A DNA stretch of 64,000 bases from Methylotuvimicrobium alcaliphilum 20Z (GTDB lineage: Bacteria > Pseudomonadota > Gammaproteobacteria > Methylococcales > Methylomonadaceae): the NCBI RefSeq assembly GCF_000968535.2, contig NC_016112.1, forward strand, positions 1,674,001 through 1,738,000, given 5' to 3'. The notes beneath the pieces are model-generated. The model did no database searches. It was not told the origin of the DNA and saw only the letters and a list, made by a program, of their open reading frames with translations. Made by a program: the position numbers and the translations under genes. Of the stretch, positions 1 through 10,326 are shown one piece after another. Positions within the stretch are counted from its first letter, which is position 1. Every line of letters starts with the position of its first letter.

Positions 1-2
1 TG

Positions 3-476
3 CTTTATTTTGGGACGATTGGCGCAGCAGTGACTGTTTATACCGGTTTGCAAGCCGGCGAAACGGTTGCGCACGGAGGTAATGTTCATGACATCATGGA
101 AAGGCATGAGCAAATTGGTATTATGGTGTTAAGCTTATCGGCGTTGTTATCGGTTTGGCGTCTGTTGGCCGGCAGTTCGCTTAAAGGTGCGGCTAACGGT
201 TTTTTTCTATTTCTGTCGGCGGGTCTGTCCGTGTTGGTCGTTTTGGGAGCCGATTTAGGCGGATTGATGGTCTATCGTTACGGTGTTGCGGTCGAAGGGG
301 CAATCGATCCTCAAGAAGCCAGTGTGCATGAGCACGGGCAACCGCAAGTCAATGAGCATAGACATGATTCCGGTGGTGAGCCCCCTCACTCTGATTCATC
401 TCAGAGCCATCACCCTAGTGAAAATCATTTACATCCTGACAATCACGAGCACTCCGAATCAAATCATACTCATTAG
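3..476 (+). CDS. DUF2231-type membrane protein, 5' end outside the window
   Basis: The reading frame is open to the left edge, so the true start lies upstream; only about 157 residues are visible. Two hydrophobic membrane segments are seen (around [13 protein letters not shown] and [20 protein letters not shown]), followed by the motif [12 protein letters not shown], which is typical of the DUF2231 family of small predicted inner-membrane proteins of unknown function. The last 55 residues are very rich in histidine, aspartate, serine and glutamate (many HEH, HSD, HHP clusters), which suggests metal binding in the periplasm or cytoplasm; that is inference. A GTG at 30 could be read as a start but it would cut the membrane domain. 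Followed by a palindrome and then the trp genes. Confidence 0.7.
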   Translation, partial: LYFGTIGAAVTVYTGLQAGETVAHGGNVHDIMERHEQIGIMVLSLSALLSVWRLLAGSSLKGAANGFFLFLSAGLSVLVVLGADLGGLMVYRYGVAVEGAIDPQEASVHEHGQPQVNEHRHDSGGEPPHSDSSQSHHPSENHLHPDNHEHSESNHTH

Positions 477-509
477 TCGTTGTATTGCTCATCGGAGAAA
501 AAAATTCGG

Positions 510-535
510 CCCCTCACCTAGCGTTAGGTGAGGGG
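510..535. repeat. Perfect 11-bp-arm palindrome downstream of the DUF2231 gene
   Basis: Arms CCCCTCACCTA (510-520) and TAGGTGAGGGG (525-535) with a 4-nt loop. There is no T-run after either arm, so a classic intrinsic terminator is not supported. The same CCTCACCTA/TAGGTGAGG motif bounds the nested palindrome at 39322-39490, so this is a dispersed repeat that might still act as an mRNA 3' end. Confidence 0.7.
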
Positions 536-647
536 CGCTGAGGTCTCTGAATTGGGAATTGCCGTAGGCCATTTTAGCCTTAGCTTAGGGCTTTTGTTTT
601 ATGGTATTCTATTCGGCTAAATTTTTTATTAAGTATCTTATCTCTTT

Positions 648-1274
648 ATGCGTACTCGCGTTAAAATTTGCGGCTTTACCCGGGTTAATGACGCAGTCCG
701 TGCGGCGCATCTAGGCGTGGATGCGATCGGGTTGGTTTTTTATCCGCCTAGCCCGAGAAATGTTGATATTGATCAGGCGCTTGCGATTGTCGAGGCATTG
801 CCGCCCTTTACCAGTGTTATCGGTTTATTTGTCGACGAGCAAGAGGCGCGTATTCGTGAAGTGTTGAGTCGGGTGCCGATCGACTGTTTGCAATTTCACG
901 GCGATGAGACGCCAGATGCTTGCGAGCTGTACAATAAACCTTATATCAAGGCAATTAGGATGCGGGAAGGCGTTGATATAGCCGATTTGGCTAATCGGTA
1001 TTCCGGAGCCGCCGGTTTGTTACTCGATGCTTATCATCCGGGAGTGAAAGGCGGTTCTGGAAACCGTTTCGATTGGGATTTGATTCCGCAAGATTGCGCA
1101 AAACCGATTATTTTGGCCGGCGGTTTGGAACCCGGCAATGTCAGGCAGGCAATGGAATCGGTCGGCCCTTATGCATTGGACGTCAGCAGCGGCGTAGAGT
1201 CGGAAAAAGGTATTAAGGATGCCGGTAAAATGGCGGCATTCGTAAGAATAATTAACGAGGGTAATAGAAGTTAG
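648..1274 (+). CDS. trpF: Phosphoribosylanthranilate isomerase
   Basis: Catalyses the Amadori rearrangement of phosphoribosylanthranilate to CdRP, the third step of tryptophan synthesis from chorismate, in the cytoplasm. The 208-residue length is normal. The N-terminal KICGFTR motif contains the catalytic cysteine; DAIGLVF, QFHGDE and the phosphate-binding [10 protein letters not shown] and ALDVSSGVE loops of the TIM barrel are all present. It is the first gene of a trpF-trpB-trpA run; trpB starts four bases after its stop, so the three are surely co-transcribed. An AT-rich stretch (600-647) before the ATG may hold the promoter but no clean -35/-10 pair was identified. Confidence 0.97.
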   Translation: MRTRVKICGFTRVNDAVRAAHLGVDAIGLVFYPPSPRNVDIDQALAIVEALPPFTSVIGLFVDEQEARIREVLSRVPIDCLQFHGDETPDACELYNKPYIKAIRMREGVDIADLANRYSGAAGLLLDAYHPGVKGGSGNRFDWDLIPQDCAKPIILAGGLEPGNVRQAMESVGPYALDVSSGVESEKGIKDAGKMAAFVRIINEGNRS

Positions 1275-1278
1275 TAAC

Positions 1279-2481
1279 ATGACACAGCATTATAACTTGC
1301 CGGACGAGCGCGGACATTTCGGTCCTTATGGCGGAAAATTCGTTGCCGAAACATTAATGGGGCCTATTCAAGAGTTAGAAGAGGCTTATCTGCGCTATAT
1401 GCAGGATCCTGAATTTTTAACCGAATTAGATGCCGATTTGCAGCATTATGTCGGACGCCCTTCACCGCTTTACCATGCCGAACGCTGGAGTCGGCATTTA
1501 GGCGGAGCGCAGCTTTATTTGAAACGAGAAGACCTCAATCATACCGGCGCGCATAAAGTTAATAATACGATCGGACAGGCGTTATTGGCTAAGCGCATGG
1601 GAAAAACCCGGATCATCGCTGAAACCGGCGCGGGTCAGCATGGCGTGGCTACAGCTACGGTCGCTGCGAGACTGGGACTCGAGTGCGTTGTTTATATGGG
1701 GGCGGTCGATGTCGCGCGACAGTCCTTGAATGTTTACCGAATGAAACTGCTTGGCGCAAAAGTCGTTGCGGTCGAATCGGGTTCGAAGACTTTGAAAGAC
1801 GCGTTAAACGAAGCGCTCCGTGATTGGGTTACCAATGTCGACAATACATTCTACATTATTGGAACGGTAGCAGGGCCGCATCCTTATCCCGCGATGGTGC
1901 GCGATTTTCAAACCGTGATCGGCCGTGAAGCCAAAGAACAATGCTTGACCATGACCGGGCGGTTGCCCGATGCGCTGGTCGCTTGTGTCGGGGGGGGGTC
2001 GAACGCGATCGGTTTGTTTTATCCTTTTATCGACGATGCGTCGGTCAAAATGTACGGCGTCGAAGCGGCCGGAGACGGCGTCGAAACCGGACGTCATTCT
2101 GCTCCGCTTTGCGCGGGACGTCCGGGAGTTTTGCACGGCAATCGGACTTATTTGATCGAGGACGATGATGGTGAAATCATCGAAACGCATTCAATCTCGG
2201 CGGGCTTGGATTATCCCGGCGTCGGACCCGAGCATGCTTGGTTGAAAGACAGCGGGCGCGCCGAATATGTCAATATAACCGATGATGAAGCCTTGAAGGG
2301 GTTCCATGATCTAACCGAAATGGAAGGCATTATCCCTGCGCTGGAATCGAGTCATGCGATTGCTTATACGACAAAGCTGGCGCCGACCATGCCCAAAGAC
2401 AGCATTATTATTATCAATCTTTCCGGTCGTGGCGATAAAGATATCATGACCTTGGCGCAACGCGAGGGAATAGAACTGTGA
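1279..2481 (+). CDS. trpB: Tryptophan synthase beta chain
   Basis: PLP enzyme that condenses indole with L-serine to form tryptophan, working in the alpha2-beta2 complex with TrpA. The 400-residue protein has the canonical start ([13 protein letters not shown]), the PLP lysine motif HTGAHKVNN, the glutamate/GAGQHG loop, the phosphate-binding GGGSNA and the C-terminal SGRGDKD. Its stop overlaps the GTG start of trpA by four bases (GTGA at 2478-2481), indicating translational coupling. Nothing is unusual. Confidence 0.98.
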   Translation: MTQHYNLPDERGHFGPYGGKFVAETLMGPIQELEEAYLRYMQDPEFLTELDADLQHYVGRPSPLYHAERWSRHLGGAQLYLKREDLNHTGAHKVNNTIGQALLAKRMGKTRIIAETGAGQHGVATATVAARLGLECVVYMGAVDVARQSLNVYRMKLLGAKVVAVESGSKTLKDALNEALRDWVTNVDNTFYIIGTVAGPHPYPAMVRDFQTVIGREAKEQCLTMTGRLPDALVACVGGGSNAIGLFYPFIDDASVKMYGVEAAGDGVETGRHSAPLCAGRPGVLHGNRTYLIEDDDGEIIETHSISAGLDYPGVGPEHAWLKDSGRAEYVNITDDEALKGFHDLTEMEGIIPALESSHAIAYTTKLAPTMPKDSIIIINLSGRGDKDIMTLAQREGIEL

Positions 2482-3281
2482 GCCGTTTAGCCGCAAAATT
2501 CGATGAGCTTTCCAAATCAGGCCGTAAGGCTTTAATTCCATTTTTGACGGCCGGCGATCCGCATCCGAATTTTACCGTGCCGATGATGCATGCGATGGTG
2601 GAAGCGGGCGTTGATATTATTGAGCTTGGCGTACCGTTTTCCGATCCGATGGCAGACGGGCCGGTTATTCAGAAAGCCAGTGAACGTGCCTTGGCGCATA
2701 AAATGAGTTTAAGAAAAGTACTCAATATAGTCGCCGAATTCAGAAGAAAGGATGACCAAACGCCGGTTGTGTTGATGGGCTATTTAAATCCGATCGAGGC
2801 AATGGGTTACGAAGACTTTGCCAATGCGGCGCAACGCGTAGAAATCGATGGTGTGCTGACGGTTGATTTGCCGCCTGAGGAGGCCGATTTCTGTGTTTCG
2901 TTGCTGAATGAACGCGGTATCGATCCGGTTTTTTTGTTGGCGCCTAATAGTAATGAAGAACGCATTCGTAAAATGGATGCGGCGGGCAGTGGCTATATTT
3001 ACTACGTTTCACTCAAAGGTGTGACCGGTGCCGGGCACTTGAATACCGCCGATGTCGAGGAAAGGCTGAAGTTAATTCGTGCGAATACTCGATTGCCGAT
3101 CGGTATCGGCTTCGGTGTCAAGGATGCCGAAACGGCAAAGACAGTGGCTCATTTAGGTGATGGTGTCGTTGTCGGTAGCGCCTTGATCAGTAAAATCGAA
3201 GCGAATTTGGATAATCCGGAGCAGGCCTGTTCCGAAATAGTCGATTTACTTAAAGCCATGCGCGCCGCAATGGATGAATAA
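2478..3281 (+). CDS. trpA: Tryptophan synthase alpha chain
   Basis: Cleaves indole-3-glycerol phosphate to indole and glyceraldehyde 3-phosphate and channels indole to TrpB. 267 residues, TIM barrel. The catalytic glutamate lies in [10 protein letters not shown] and the catalytic aspartate in [10 protein letters not shown]; the phosphate-binding GIGFGVKD and GVVVGSAL loops are present. GTG start at 2478, chosen because it overlaps the trpB stop and gives the usual [10 protein letters not shown] amino end. Confidence 0.98.
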   Translation: MSRLAAKFDELSKSGRKALIPFLTAGDPHPNFTVPMMHAMVEAGVDIIELGVPFSDPMADGPVIQKASERALAHKMSLRKVLNIVAEFRRKDDQTPVVLMGYLNPIEAMGYEDFANAAQRVEIDGVLTVDLPPEEADFCVSLLNERGIDPVFLLAPNSNEERIRKMDAAGSGYIYYVSLKGVTGAGHLNTADVEERLKLIRANTRLPIGIGFGVKDAETAKTVAHLGDGVVVGSALISKIEANLDNPEQACSEIVDLLKAMRAAMDE

Positions 3282-3317
3282 GTCGTCGATCACATGAGCG
3301 AATTCGGAGTTTAAAAT

Positions 3318-4262
3318 ATGAGTTGGTTTGAAAAACTGGTCCCCTCAACAATCAGAACAGACGGGACTAACAAGAAAAAAGGCGCTGTGCCAGAGGGCTT
3401 ATGGACCAAATGTCCGAGTTGTAACGCGATTCTCTATAACAACGAATTGGAACGAAATTCCAGTGTGTGCCCTAAATGCAATCATCACATGCGGATATCG
3501 GCAAGAGTACGTTTGGAATTATTTCTCGATGAGCAGGATCAAGAAGAAATCGGTCAACATATCAAACCGACCGACCCGCTTAGATTCAAGGATTCCAAAC
3601 GCTATAAAGACCGTATCAGCCAAGCGCAAAAACAGACCAAGGAAAGCGATGCCCTCGTAGTGATTAAGGGTAAGCTCAAGAATAAAGATATCGTAGCCGC
3701 TGCGTTCGATTTTAGTTTTATGGGCGGTTCGATGGGGTCGGTGGTCGGTGAGCGTTTCGTGCGAGGCGTGAATGAGAGTCTCGAAATGGGTGCGCCGTTC
3801 ATTGTTTTTACCGCCAGCGGCGGCGCTCGCATGCAGGAATCGTTGTTTTCATTGTTTCAAATGGCGAAAACCAGTGCGGCCTTGACTAGGTTGTCGGAAG
3901 CGGGATTGCCGTTTATTTCGTGTATGACCGACCCGACGATGGGCGGTGTTTCCGCAAGTTTGGCGATGCTTGGCGATATTAATGTCGCCGAACCGAATGC
4001 CTTAATTGGTTTTGCAGGGCCTCGCGTCATCGAGCAAACCGTTCGAGAAAAGTTGCCGGAAGGTTTTCAACGTAGCGAGTTTTTGCAAGAGCACGGCGCT
4101 ATCGACATGATTGTCGATAGGCGTGAAATGCGCGATAAAATTGCTGCAATGCTGGCGATTTTGATGGCTTCGCGGATGGAAACGAAAATATGCCCGACTA
4201 TAGAAGAGCCTCTTATCTTGGCCGAATCCGAGCCTTTGCCTGCCGTTCAGGATTCAGTGTAA
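3318..4262 (+). CDS. accD: Acetyl-CoA carboxylase carboxyltransferase subunit beta
   Basis: Beta subunit of the carboxyltransferase that moves CO2 from biotin to acetyl-CoA to make malonyl-CoA for fatty acid synthesis; pairs with AccA. 314 residues. The N-terminal four-cysteine zinc ribbon (CPSCNAILY ... [11 protein letters not shown], residues about 32-55) and the crotonase-fold core with GGARMQES and the PTMGGVSAS loop are complete. Lies between trpA and folC as in many gammaproteobacteria. The C-terminal tail after about residue 285 is poorly conserved, as usual. Confidence 0.97.
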   Translation: MSWFEKLVPSTIRTDGTNKKKGAVPEGLWTKCPSCNAILYNNELERNSSVCPKCNHHMRISARVRLELFLDEQDQEEIGQHIKPTDPLRFKDSKRYKDRISQAQKQTKESDALVVIKGKLKNKDIVAAAFDFSFMGGSMGSVVGERFVRGVNESLEMGAPFIVFTASGGARMQESLFSLFQMAKTSAALTRLSEAGLPFISCMTDPTMGGVSASLAMLGDINVAEPNALIGFAGPRVIEQTVREKLPEGFQRSEFLQEHGAIDMIVDRREMRDKIAAMLAILMASRMETKICPTIEEPLILAESEPLPAVQDSV

Positions 4263-4317
4263 TTATAATAAATTGGCAGCAATTATAATCGGCAGAATGA
4301 TTCTACAGTTGCGGTTA

Positions 4318-4449
4318 GACCACGATAAGCACGAAAGACACAACAAAAATCGGTCCGCGATAGGGCTTAAGTTTGCAGTTATTGGATGTGGCGATCCACG
4401 ACTGGCTATTACGTTGGCGCTTTCGTGCTTTTTTGTGTTTTCGTGGACC
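4318..4449. repeat. Inverted-repeat-bounded intergenic element (CACGA-rich type)
   Basis: The accD-folC gap is bounded by an imperfect inverted repeat: left GACCACGATAAGCACGAAAG, right (reverse complement) GTCCACGAAAACACAAAAAA. Related TTTTCGTGGAC sequences occur at about 10713-10732 and at both ends of 37570-37833. It looks like a small non-coding dispersed repeat. Frames that read through it (e.g. from 4373) add no recognisable protein sequence and were not used for folC. Confidence 0.5.
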
Positions 4450-4465
4450 CCATAATTTTTCTGAG

Positions 4466-5737
4466 ATGAAGCATTTCGATACGCTTGAGGGCTGGCTGAA
4501 GTGGCAGGAAGGTTTGCATCCGCAAACGATCGATCTAGGCTTGGAGCGAGTGCAGAGCGTATTTCGAGCATTGCAACCGGATTACGATAAACCGACGACG
4601 ATCACGGTAGCAGGGACCAATGGCAAAGGTTCATGCGTGGCTTTCTTAGAATTCATTTATCGGGCTCAAGGTTATCGAGTCGGTACATATACTTCTCCGC
4701 ATATTCTAAGTTATAACGAACGTATAAAAATAAACGGCAAACCGGTTAGCAACGATTTGATCTGTTCGGCTTTCGAGCGAATTGAATCGGTTCGAGCCGG
4801 TGTATCGTTGAGTTACTTCGAATTCGGTACCTTGGCCGCGCTCGATATTTTTTCCAGGGCTAATCTCGATGTGCAATTGTTGGAGGTAGGTTTGGGCGGG
4901 CGTCTTGATGCCGTCAATATTGTGGACCCCGACGTTTCTATTATTTCCAGCATCGGGATCGATCATGCGGACTGGCTCGGCGAAACGCGCGAGCTGATCG
5001 GTCGTGAAAAGGCCGGTATTTTTAGAAAGCACGTTCCTGCGATTATCAGCGATCCTGAATCACCTGACTCGATATACGAATATGCAAACGAAATTGAGGC
5101 CCCGGCTTTTTTCATCGGGTGCGATTTTGCGTATCGTAAGCAGCCGAAAGGTTGGATATGGTATACACCCGATCGGCAGATCGAAGAATTGCCGGAACCT
5201 AATCTCAAAGGCGAGCATCAATATCGAAATGCGGCTGCTGTGGTAATGGCCGTGACCCTAATGTCTTCACGACTGCCGATTAGTGTGGATTCGATAAGGC
5301 AGGGCATCGAATCCGTTGAACTAATCGGGCGTTTTCAAATCATTCATGACGAGATACCTGTCCTACTCGATGTCGGGCATAATCCGCAAGCCGTTCAGAC
5401 CTTGGCCGACTATCTGAGTGATAATTTTTCCGGCAAACGCATTCATGCCGTGTTTACGATGATGAAGGATAAAGATATTCCTGGCGTTATCAGTATCATG
5501 AAACCATTGGTTCATCAGTGGTACTTTGTGCCGTTAAAAGACAATCCTCGGTGCGCTTCCGAGGCAATGATGCAAGATTATTTTGAACAGTGCAAAATTA
5601 CGGCTGTCGATTTCGGTTTTTCAGGATTGCAAGATGCATTGGATAGCGCCAAGACTAAAGCCGGAAAAAACGATTTATTATTGGTTTTCGGTTCTTTCTT
5701 TTTAGTATCTGAATATTTAGGAATATGCACAAGATAA
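4466..5737 (+). CDS. folC: Bifunctional dihydrofolate synthase / folylpolyglutamate synthase
   Basis: Adds glutamate to dihydropteroate and to tetrahydrofolates (folate synthesis and retention), ATP-dependent, Mur-ligase superfamily. The chosen ATG at 4466 gives 423 residues starting MKHFDTLEGWLKWQEGLHP, the usual N-terminus; the longer open frame upstream is repeat-derived. Visible are the P-loop TVAGTNGKGSC, TSPHILSYNERI, GLGGRLDAVN, the central-domain SSIGIDHADWLG and the C-terminal-domain DVGHNPQA. The stop is followed at once by a palindromic repeat. Confidence 0.95.
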   Translation: MKHFDTLEGWLKWQEGLHPQTIDLGLERVQSVFRALQPDYDKPTTITVAGTNGKGSCVAFLEFIYRAQGYRVGTYTSPHILSYNERIKINGKPVSNDLICSAFERIESVRAGVSLSYFEFGTLAALDIFSRANLDVQLLEVGLGGRLDAVNIVDPDVSIISSIGIDHADWLGETRELIGREKAGIFRKHVPAIISDPESPDSIYEYANEIEAPAFFIGCDFAYRKQPKGWIWYTPDRQIEELPEPNLKGEHQYRNAAAVVMAVTLMSSRLPISVDSIRQGIESVELIGRFQIIHDEIPVLLDVGHNPQAVQTLADYLSDNFSGKRIHAVFTMMKDKDIPGVISIMKPLVHQWYFVPLKDNPRCASEAMMQDYFEQCKITAVDFGFSGLQDALDSAKTKAGKNDLLLVFGSFFLVSEYLGICTR

Positions 5738-5762
5738 CTTCTACAAGTAATGCGCTGTGCAG

Positions 5763-5862
5763 CGGTTCGGTGGCTCGCTTGACAGGACGCTGTAAATGCG
5801 TCCATGTAGGCTTGACGGAAGCTACCCCTGCCGCCGATACCTGCCAATCGAGCCGCCGACTC
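5763..5862. repeat. Palindromic intergenic repeat, unoccupied copy
   Basis: Core GACAGGACGCTGTAAATGCG then TCCATGTAGGCTTGACGG, flanked by arms GGTTCGGTGGCTCGCTTGACAG and CTGCCAATCGAGCCGCCGAC. It is the same family as 10383-10557, 12506-12672, 26276-26435 and 33232-33337, but lacks the 65-bp element found in three of those. A 64-codon frame across it (5725-5919) is a translation of the repeat, not a gene. Confidence 0.75.
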
Positions 5863-5928
5863 TTCTTCCAACCGTTGTCGAAGTTATTTCATGCTCGTTC
5901 TTTAGCTCGTTTAGCTTAGAGGTTAACG

Positions 5929-6927
5929 ATGGACCAGGAATTAAAACAAAGATTGATCGGCGCAGTTGTCATCACCGCGTTGGCCGCTATTTTTGTACCG
6001 ATGCTGTTTGACGATCCGATTGAGGAGAGCGGTCAATTGGTCAACGAATTAGCCTTGCCTGAGCCGCCAGTGCAGGAATTTGCCAAGACTGCCGAGCGTC
6101 TTCCGGACAGCAGTTGGTCTCAATGGGCCGAAGAGTCGGTTGACGAGCCCGAGCCTGATGCCGATGAAGTAGAGGGTTTGACTCCTGAAGAGCTCGAATA
6201 CATTGGGCCTGTCGATGACGGGTCTGAGCTTAAGCCTATTGATAAGAAAAAATTGCCGGCCTCTTTGACGGAAACGGATAAGCCGGCTGTGATAGCTGAG
6301 AAGGCTCCGGTTTCCGAAGTCAGGGTTCCGGAAACGAAAACGGAGTCGGTGGCGGCATTGCCGATTGCGGAACTTGTGACTTGGTATATACAGCCGGGCA
6401 GTTTTAGTAAGAAAGATAATGCATTTGCATTGCGCGATAAATTGCGCTCTCAAGGTTTTCCCGCTGCGGTCGAGGAGATCGATATCCGAGGCGGAAAATC
6501 CTATCGGGTCTTGGTGGGGCCTGAAACCGATAAAAGCAAAGCCCAGGCGCTTAAAACGCGACTGGATGCCGACAATAATCTCAAGAGTCTGTTATTGTCG
6601 GTCAATAAACCCAAGGCCATCGAACCGGCAGCGGCCAGTGCTCAAGTAAGTCAAGCGGCGCCTCAACAAAGCGGTCCGGCTGCAAGCACGGGCCTGGTTA
6701 AGTGGTATATACAATTAGGCAGTTTCAGTAAACAGGAAAATGCCGATTCACTCCGTGATAAACTGCGCGCAAAAGGTTTTCCTGCCTTCGTTACCGAAGT
6801 CGATACCGCACAAGGTAAGGCGTATCGTCTTCGTGTCGGTCCCGAGCTCGATAAAAAACGGGCTGAAACCCAACTGATGCAATTGGACAGCCAACATAGT
6901 CTGAAAGGTTTTCTGGTTTCCGAATGA
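5929..6927 (+). CDS. DedD-like SPOR-domain protein with two SPOR repeats
   Basis: Predicted single-pass inner-membrane protein that binds denuded septal peptidoglycan through SPOR domains, a role known for DedD/FtsN-type proteins in cell division. 332 residues: short cytoplasmic start, membrane helix LIGAVVITALAAIFVPMLF (about residues 9-27), an acidic, proline-rich linker, then two SPOR domains (about 145-225 and 255-332), each opening with a WYIQxGSFS motif and closing with RVLVGPE or RLRVGPE. Most DedD proteins have one SPOR domain, so the duplication is noteworthy. Strong RBS (AGAGG at 5918-5922). The stop overlaps the reading region of the cvpA leader. Confidence 0.88.
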   Translation: MDQELKQRLIGAVVITALAAIFVPMLFDDPIEESGQLVNELALPEPPVQEFAKTAERLPDSSWSQWAEESVDEPEPDADEVEGLTPEELEYIGPVDDGSELKPIDKKKLPASLTETDKPAVIAEKAPVSEVRVPETKTESVAALPIAELVTWYIQPGSFSKKDNAFALRDKLRSQGFPAAVEEIDIRGGKSYRVLVGPETDKSKAQALKTRLDADNNLKSLLLSVNKPKAIEPAAASAQVSQAAPQQSGPAASTGLVKWYIQLGSFSKQENADSLRDKLRAKGFPAFVTEVDTAQGKAYRLRVGPELDKKRAETQLMQLDSQHSLKGFLVSE

Positions 6928-6947
6928 GCTTTATAGGAGATGCGGAT

Positions 6948-7439
6948 ATGATCTGGGTCGATTATGCCATTTTGGGGTTGATTTCCATTTCTTTGGTGAT
7001 CGGTTTATTTAGAGGCTTTATCGAAGAAGCATTCTCGCTGGTATTGTGGGTCGTCGCGATTTGGCTCGGGTTAACGTTTAGTCGGGAGTTTTCCTCGCTT
7101 TTGGAGCCGGTTTTTAGCGTGCCTTCGGCCCGTGTTGCCGCAGCCTTTGCGGCATTGTTTTTTGCCGTGTTGATTGGCGGTGCATTGATCAATTTAATGT
7201 TACGAAAATTGGTCAAGCAAACCGGATTGACCGGGTCGGATCGTTTCGCCGGAATGATTTTCGGTATCGCTCGCGGATTGTTGGTCGTCACGGTTTGCAT
7301 TATGTTGGCCGGTTTGACGCCGCTTCCGGAGGATGCTTGGTGGAAAGAGTCGACTTTGATTCCGCCTTTTCAATCGCTTGCCGTTTGGTTACGGGATCAT
7401 ATCCCGGCAGACGTGGTGAGCTATGTTAATTATCGTTGA
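6948..7439 (+). CDS. cvpA: CvpA family membrane protein
   Basis: 163-residue protein with four hydrophobic segments (e.g. YAILGLISISLVIGLFRGF, VAAAFAALFFAVLIGGALI), the CvpA/colicin V production family; in gammaproteobacteria it commonly precedes purF, as here, and has been linked to envelope integrity. I chose the ATG at 6948 because AGGAGA (6935-6940) lies seven bases before it; an earlier ATG at 6924 overlaps the previous stop (ATGA) but has no RBS and adds only eight residues. Confidence 0.9.
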   Translation: MIWVDYAILGLISISLVIGLFRGFIEEAFSLVLWVVAIWLGLTFSREFSSLLEPVFSVPSARVAAAFAALFFAVLIGGALINLMLRKLVKQTGLTGSDRFAGMIFGIARGLLVVTVCIMLAGLTPLPEDAWWKESTLIPPFQSLAVWLRDHIPADVVSYVNYR

Positions 7440-7460
7440 TTAAAATTTTAGGTTTAAAGC

Positions 7461-8969
7461 ATGTGTGGTATTGCCGGTATTGTTGCTCATAACAACGTTA
7501 ATCAAGAACTGTATGATGCGTTGACCGTATTGCAGCATAGGGGGCAGGATGCGAGCGGCATCGTGACCTGTGAAAACGGACGTTTGCATTTACGTAAGGA
7601 TAACGGCTTGGTTCGGGATGTTTTTACGACCAGTCAAATGTTGAAACTCAAGGGTAATATGGGCATCGGTCATGTGCGCTATCCAACCGCCGGATGCACG
7701 AGCTCGGCCGAAGCACAGCCTTTTTATGTGAATTCTCCGTTCGGCTTGACGCTGGCTCATAACGGCAATTTAACCAACACCGAAGCGTTGAAGCACGTTT
7801 TATTCATCGAAGATCAGCGTCATATCAATACCGACTCCGATTCTGAAGTATTGCTCAATGTGTTTGCGCATGAGTTGCAGCAATTACGTAAGCTGAAATT
7901 GACTGTGGAAGATGTGTTTACCGCGGTTTCCAGAGTTCATCAGCGTGTACGCGGCGCTTATGCTGTCGTCGTAATGATAGCGGGCTTCGGTATTCTAGGA
8001 TTTCGCGACCCGCATGGTATTCGGCCTATTGTATTCGGCGAAAGAAAAACCGATAAAGGCAGCGAATTCATGATCGCTTCCGAAAGCGTCGCGCTGGATG
8101 TCTTGGGCTTTGATCTGATTCGGGACATCGAGCCCGGAGAGGCGGTGTTCATCGAGGAATCGGGTGCATTGCATACCAAGCAATGTTCCGATTTCGTCGA
8201 TCATTGTCCTTGTATGTTCGAATATGTTTATTTTGCTCGACCCGACTCGATCATCGACGATATCCAGGTTTATAAGGCCCGCTTGAGAATGGGTGAAAAA
8301 TTGGCCGACAAAATTATGCGGATTTGGCCGGATCACGATATCGATGTGGTGATTCCGATTCCTGATACCAGTCGAACCGCGGCATTGCAGCTGGCTAACA
8401 AACTTCATGTCAAATATCGGGAAGGTTTTATCAAAAACCGTTATATCGGCCGTACGTTCATCATGCCGGGTCAACAAAAGCGCAAAAAATCGGTTAAGCA
8501 AAAGCTCAATGCAATCGATTTGGAATTCGACGGTAAAAATGTTCTGCTAATAGACGACTCTGTCGTCAGAGGAACGACTTCGGAGCAAATCATACAAATG
8601 GCCCGTGAAGCCGGTGCTAAAAAAGTTTATTTTGCATCGGCGGCACCGCCGGTCAGATATCCTAATGTCTACGGTATCGATATGCCGGTAGTGGAAGAAT
8701 TAATTGCGCACGGCCGTACCGAAGACGAGGTTTGTGAAGCGATCGGTGCAGATCGTTTAATTTATCAGGATTTAGAGGACTTGATTGAGGCGGTAAGAAG
8801 AGGCAATAGAGATATTCAGCATTTCGATACATCGTGCTTCAGCCGCGAATATATTACCGGCGATATCGACGATGCCTATTTGGAGAATGTTCAAGCCTTG
8901 CGTAACGATGACGCTCAGGCAAAAAGAAATTCGGAAAATTTTATTATAGAAATGCAGAATTCAGACTGA
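7461..8969 (+). CDS. purF: Amidophosphoribosyltransferase
   Basis: First committed step of purine synthesis: PRPP plus glutamine to 5-phosphoribosylamine. 502 residues. The N-terminal nucleophile Cys2 (MCGIAGIV, exposed after Met removal), the glutaminase motifs [20 protein letters not shown] and HNGNL, and the PRPP loop [11 protein letters not shown] are complete. The cvpA-purF-metZ order is conserved in gammaproteobacteria. No anomaly. Confidence 0.98.
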   Translation: MCGIAGIVAHNNVNQELYDALTVLQHRGQDASGIVTCENGRLHLRKDNGLVRDVFTTSQMLKLKGNMGIGHVRYPTAGCTSSAEAQPFYVNSPFGLTLAHNGNLTNTEALKHVLFIEDQRHINTDSDSEVLLNVFAHELQQLRKLKLTVEDVFTAVSRVHQRVRGAYAVVVMIAGFGILGFRDPHGIRPIVFGERKTDKGSEFMIASESVALDVLGFDLIRDIEPGEAVFIEESGALHTKQCSDFVDHCPCMFEYVYFARPDSIIDDIQVYKARLRMGEKLADKIMRIWPDHDIDVVIPIPDTSRTAALQLANKLHVKYREGFIKNRYIGRTFIMPGQQKRKKSVKQKLNAIDLEFDGKNVLLIDDSVVRGTTSEQIIQMAREAGAKKVYFASAAPPVRYPNVYGIDMPVVEELIAHGRTEDEVCEAIGADRLIYQDLEDLIEAVRRGNRDIQHFDTSCFSREYITGDIDDAYLENVQALRNDDAQAKRNSENFIIEMQNSD

Positions 8970-9025
8970 GCAAGGTCTATGCTCGAAACTTATAGAAACG
9001 TCTCACCGGTTAGAACAGGAGTAAC

Positions 9026-10216
9026 ATGAAAGATACCGATTGGAACGATTATTCGCTGGAAACTCAAGCTATTAGAGCGGGGCATCGGCGCACGGGCGAA
9101 GCAGAACATAGCATTCCGATATTTATGACTTCCAGTTATGTGTTTGACAGCGCCGAAGAAGCCTCATTGAAGTTTACCGGGCAAATTCCCGGTAATATCT
9201 ATTCCCGCTTTACCAATCCGACTGTCAATGCATTCCAGGAAAGATTGGCCTGGATGGAAAATGGTGAGCGGTGTCTGGCTTTTGCGTCGGGCATGGCCGC
9301 CATTATGGCGGTCGGCATGGGTTTGTTAAAATCGGGCGATCATGTGGTGGTTTCGCGGGGTGTATTCGGCAATACCGTGTTGATGTTTCAAAATTATTTT
9401 GCCAAGTTCGGGGTGGAGAGTGATTTTGTCGCCTTAACCGATTTGGCCGCTTGGGAAGCGGCGATCAAACCGAATACCCGTTTTTTGTTTTTGGAGACGC
9501 CGTCTAATCCGTTGACTGAAATCGCCGATATTCAAGCGCTTGCCGACTTAGCGCATCGGCATGATTGCTTGCTCATTGTCGACAATTGTTTCTGTACGCC
9601 GGCACTGCAAAAACCGCTTGACCTCGGCGCCGATATCATCGTGCATTCGGCGACCAAATATATCGATGGTCATGGCCGTTGTGTCGGCGGAGCAGTTGTC
9701 GCTTCCGATGAAATCATCGAAAAAGCTATTTATCCTTATTTGCGCACAGGCGGCGCTACGATGAGTCCTTTTAATGCCTGGGCTTTTCTGTCGGGGCTCG
9801 AAACGCTAGCACTGCGGATGGAAAAACATTGCGCCAATGCTTTGGATTTAGCCCGTTGGTTGGAAAGGCAACCGGGAGTTGAAAGGGTTCATTATCCAGG
9901 GCTGGTATCGCATCCGCAACATGAGTTGGCAAAGCGTCAGCAAACCGGATTCGGCGGCATCGTTAGTTTCGAATTGAAGGGCGGTAAGGAGCCGGCCTGG
10001 AATTTAATCGATTCGACGCGCATGATATCGATTACGGCAAATCTCGGCGATGTCAAAAGCACTATCACGCATCCTGCGACCACCACACACGGGCGCTTGA
10101 CGCCAGAGGCGCGGGACGCTGCGGGAATCAAGGATGGTTTGGTGCGTATTTCGGTCGGTCTCGAAAACATCGAGGACATCAAAAAAGATTTGTCGGCTGT
10201 GAATGCTTTTGTTTAG
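9026..10216 (+). CDS. metZ: O-succinylhomoserine sulfhydrylase
   Basis: PLP enzyme of the Cys/Met metabolism family that makes homocysteine directly from O-succinylhomoserine and sulfide. 396 residues. The PLP lysine motif HSATKYIDGHGR, YSRFTNPTV and the C-terminal SVGLENIEDI are present; the GGAVVAS segment after the lysine fits MetZ better than MetB/MetC. It follows purF by 56 bases with a GGAG RBS (9017-9020) and ends a co-directional run. Distinction from cystathionine gamma-synthase is by motif and synteny only. Confidence 0.92.
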   Translation: MKDTDWNDYSLETQAIRAGHRRTGEAEHSIPIFMTSSYVFDSAEEASLKFTGQIPGNIYSRFTNPTVNAFQERLAWMENGERCLAFASGMAAIMAVGMGLLKSGDHVVVSRGVFGNTVLMFQNYFAKFGVESDFVALTDLAAWEAAIKPNTRFLFLETPSNPLTEIADIQALADLAHRHDCLLIVDNCFCTPALQKPLDLGADIIVHSATKYIDGHGRCVGGAVVASDEIIEKAIYPYLRTGGATMSPFNAWAFLSGLETLALRMEKHCANALDLARWLERQPGVERVHYPGLVSHPQHELAKRQQTGFGGIVSFELKGGKEPAWNLIDSTRMISITANLGDVKSTITHPATTTHGRLTPEARDAAGIKDGLVRISVGLENIEDIKKDLSAVNAFV

Positions 10217-10326
10217 GATTTCGTAACAAATTATTTTTCGGAGTTATGGCTTTGTAGCGGGTCACTGCTGCCCCCACAATATAGAAATTATTTATCCTTA
10301 ATTCGGCATTCGCTCCAAGAAATACA

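Noticed and set aside
510-535. Intrinsic terminator after the DUF2231 gene
   Set aside because: Perfect hairpin but no T-run on either side, and the same motif recurs elsewhere as a repeat.
4373-4465. Longer folC start
   Set aside because: The added 31 residues come from the CACGA-rich repeat; the ATG at 4466 gives the family N-terminus.
5725-5919. 64-codon open frame after folC
   Set aside because: It is a translation of the palindromic repeat; no RBS and no protein-like conservation between copies.
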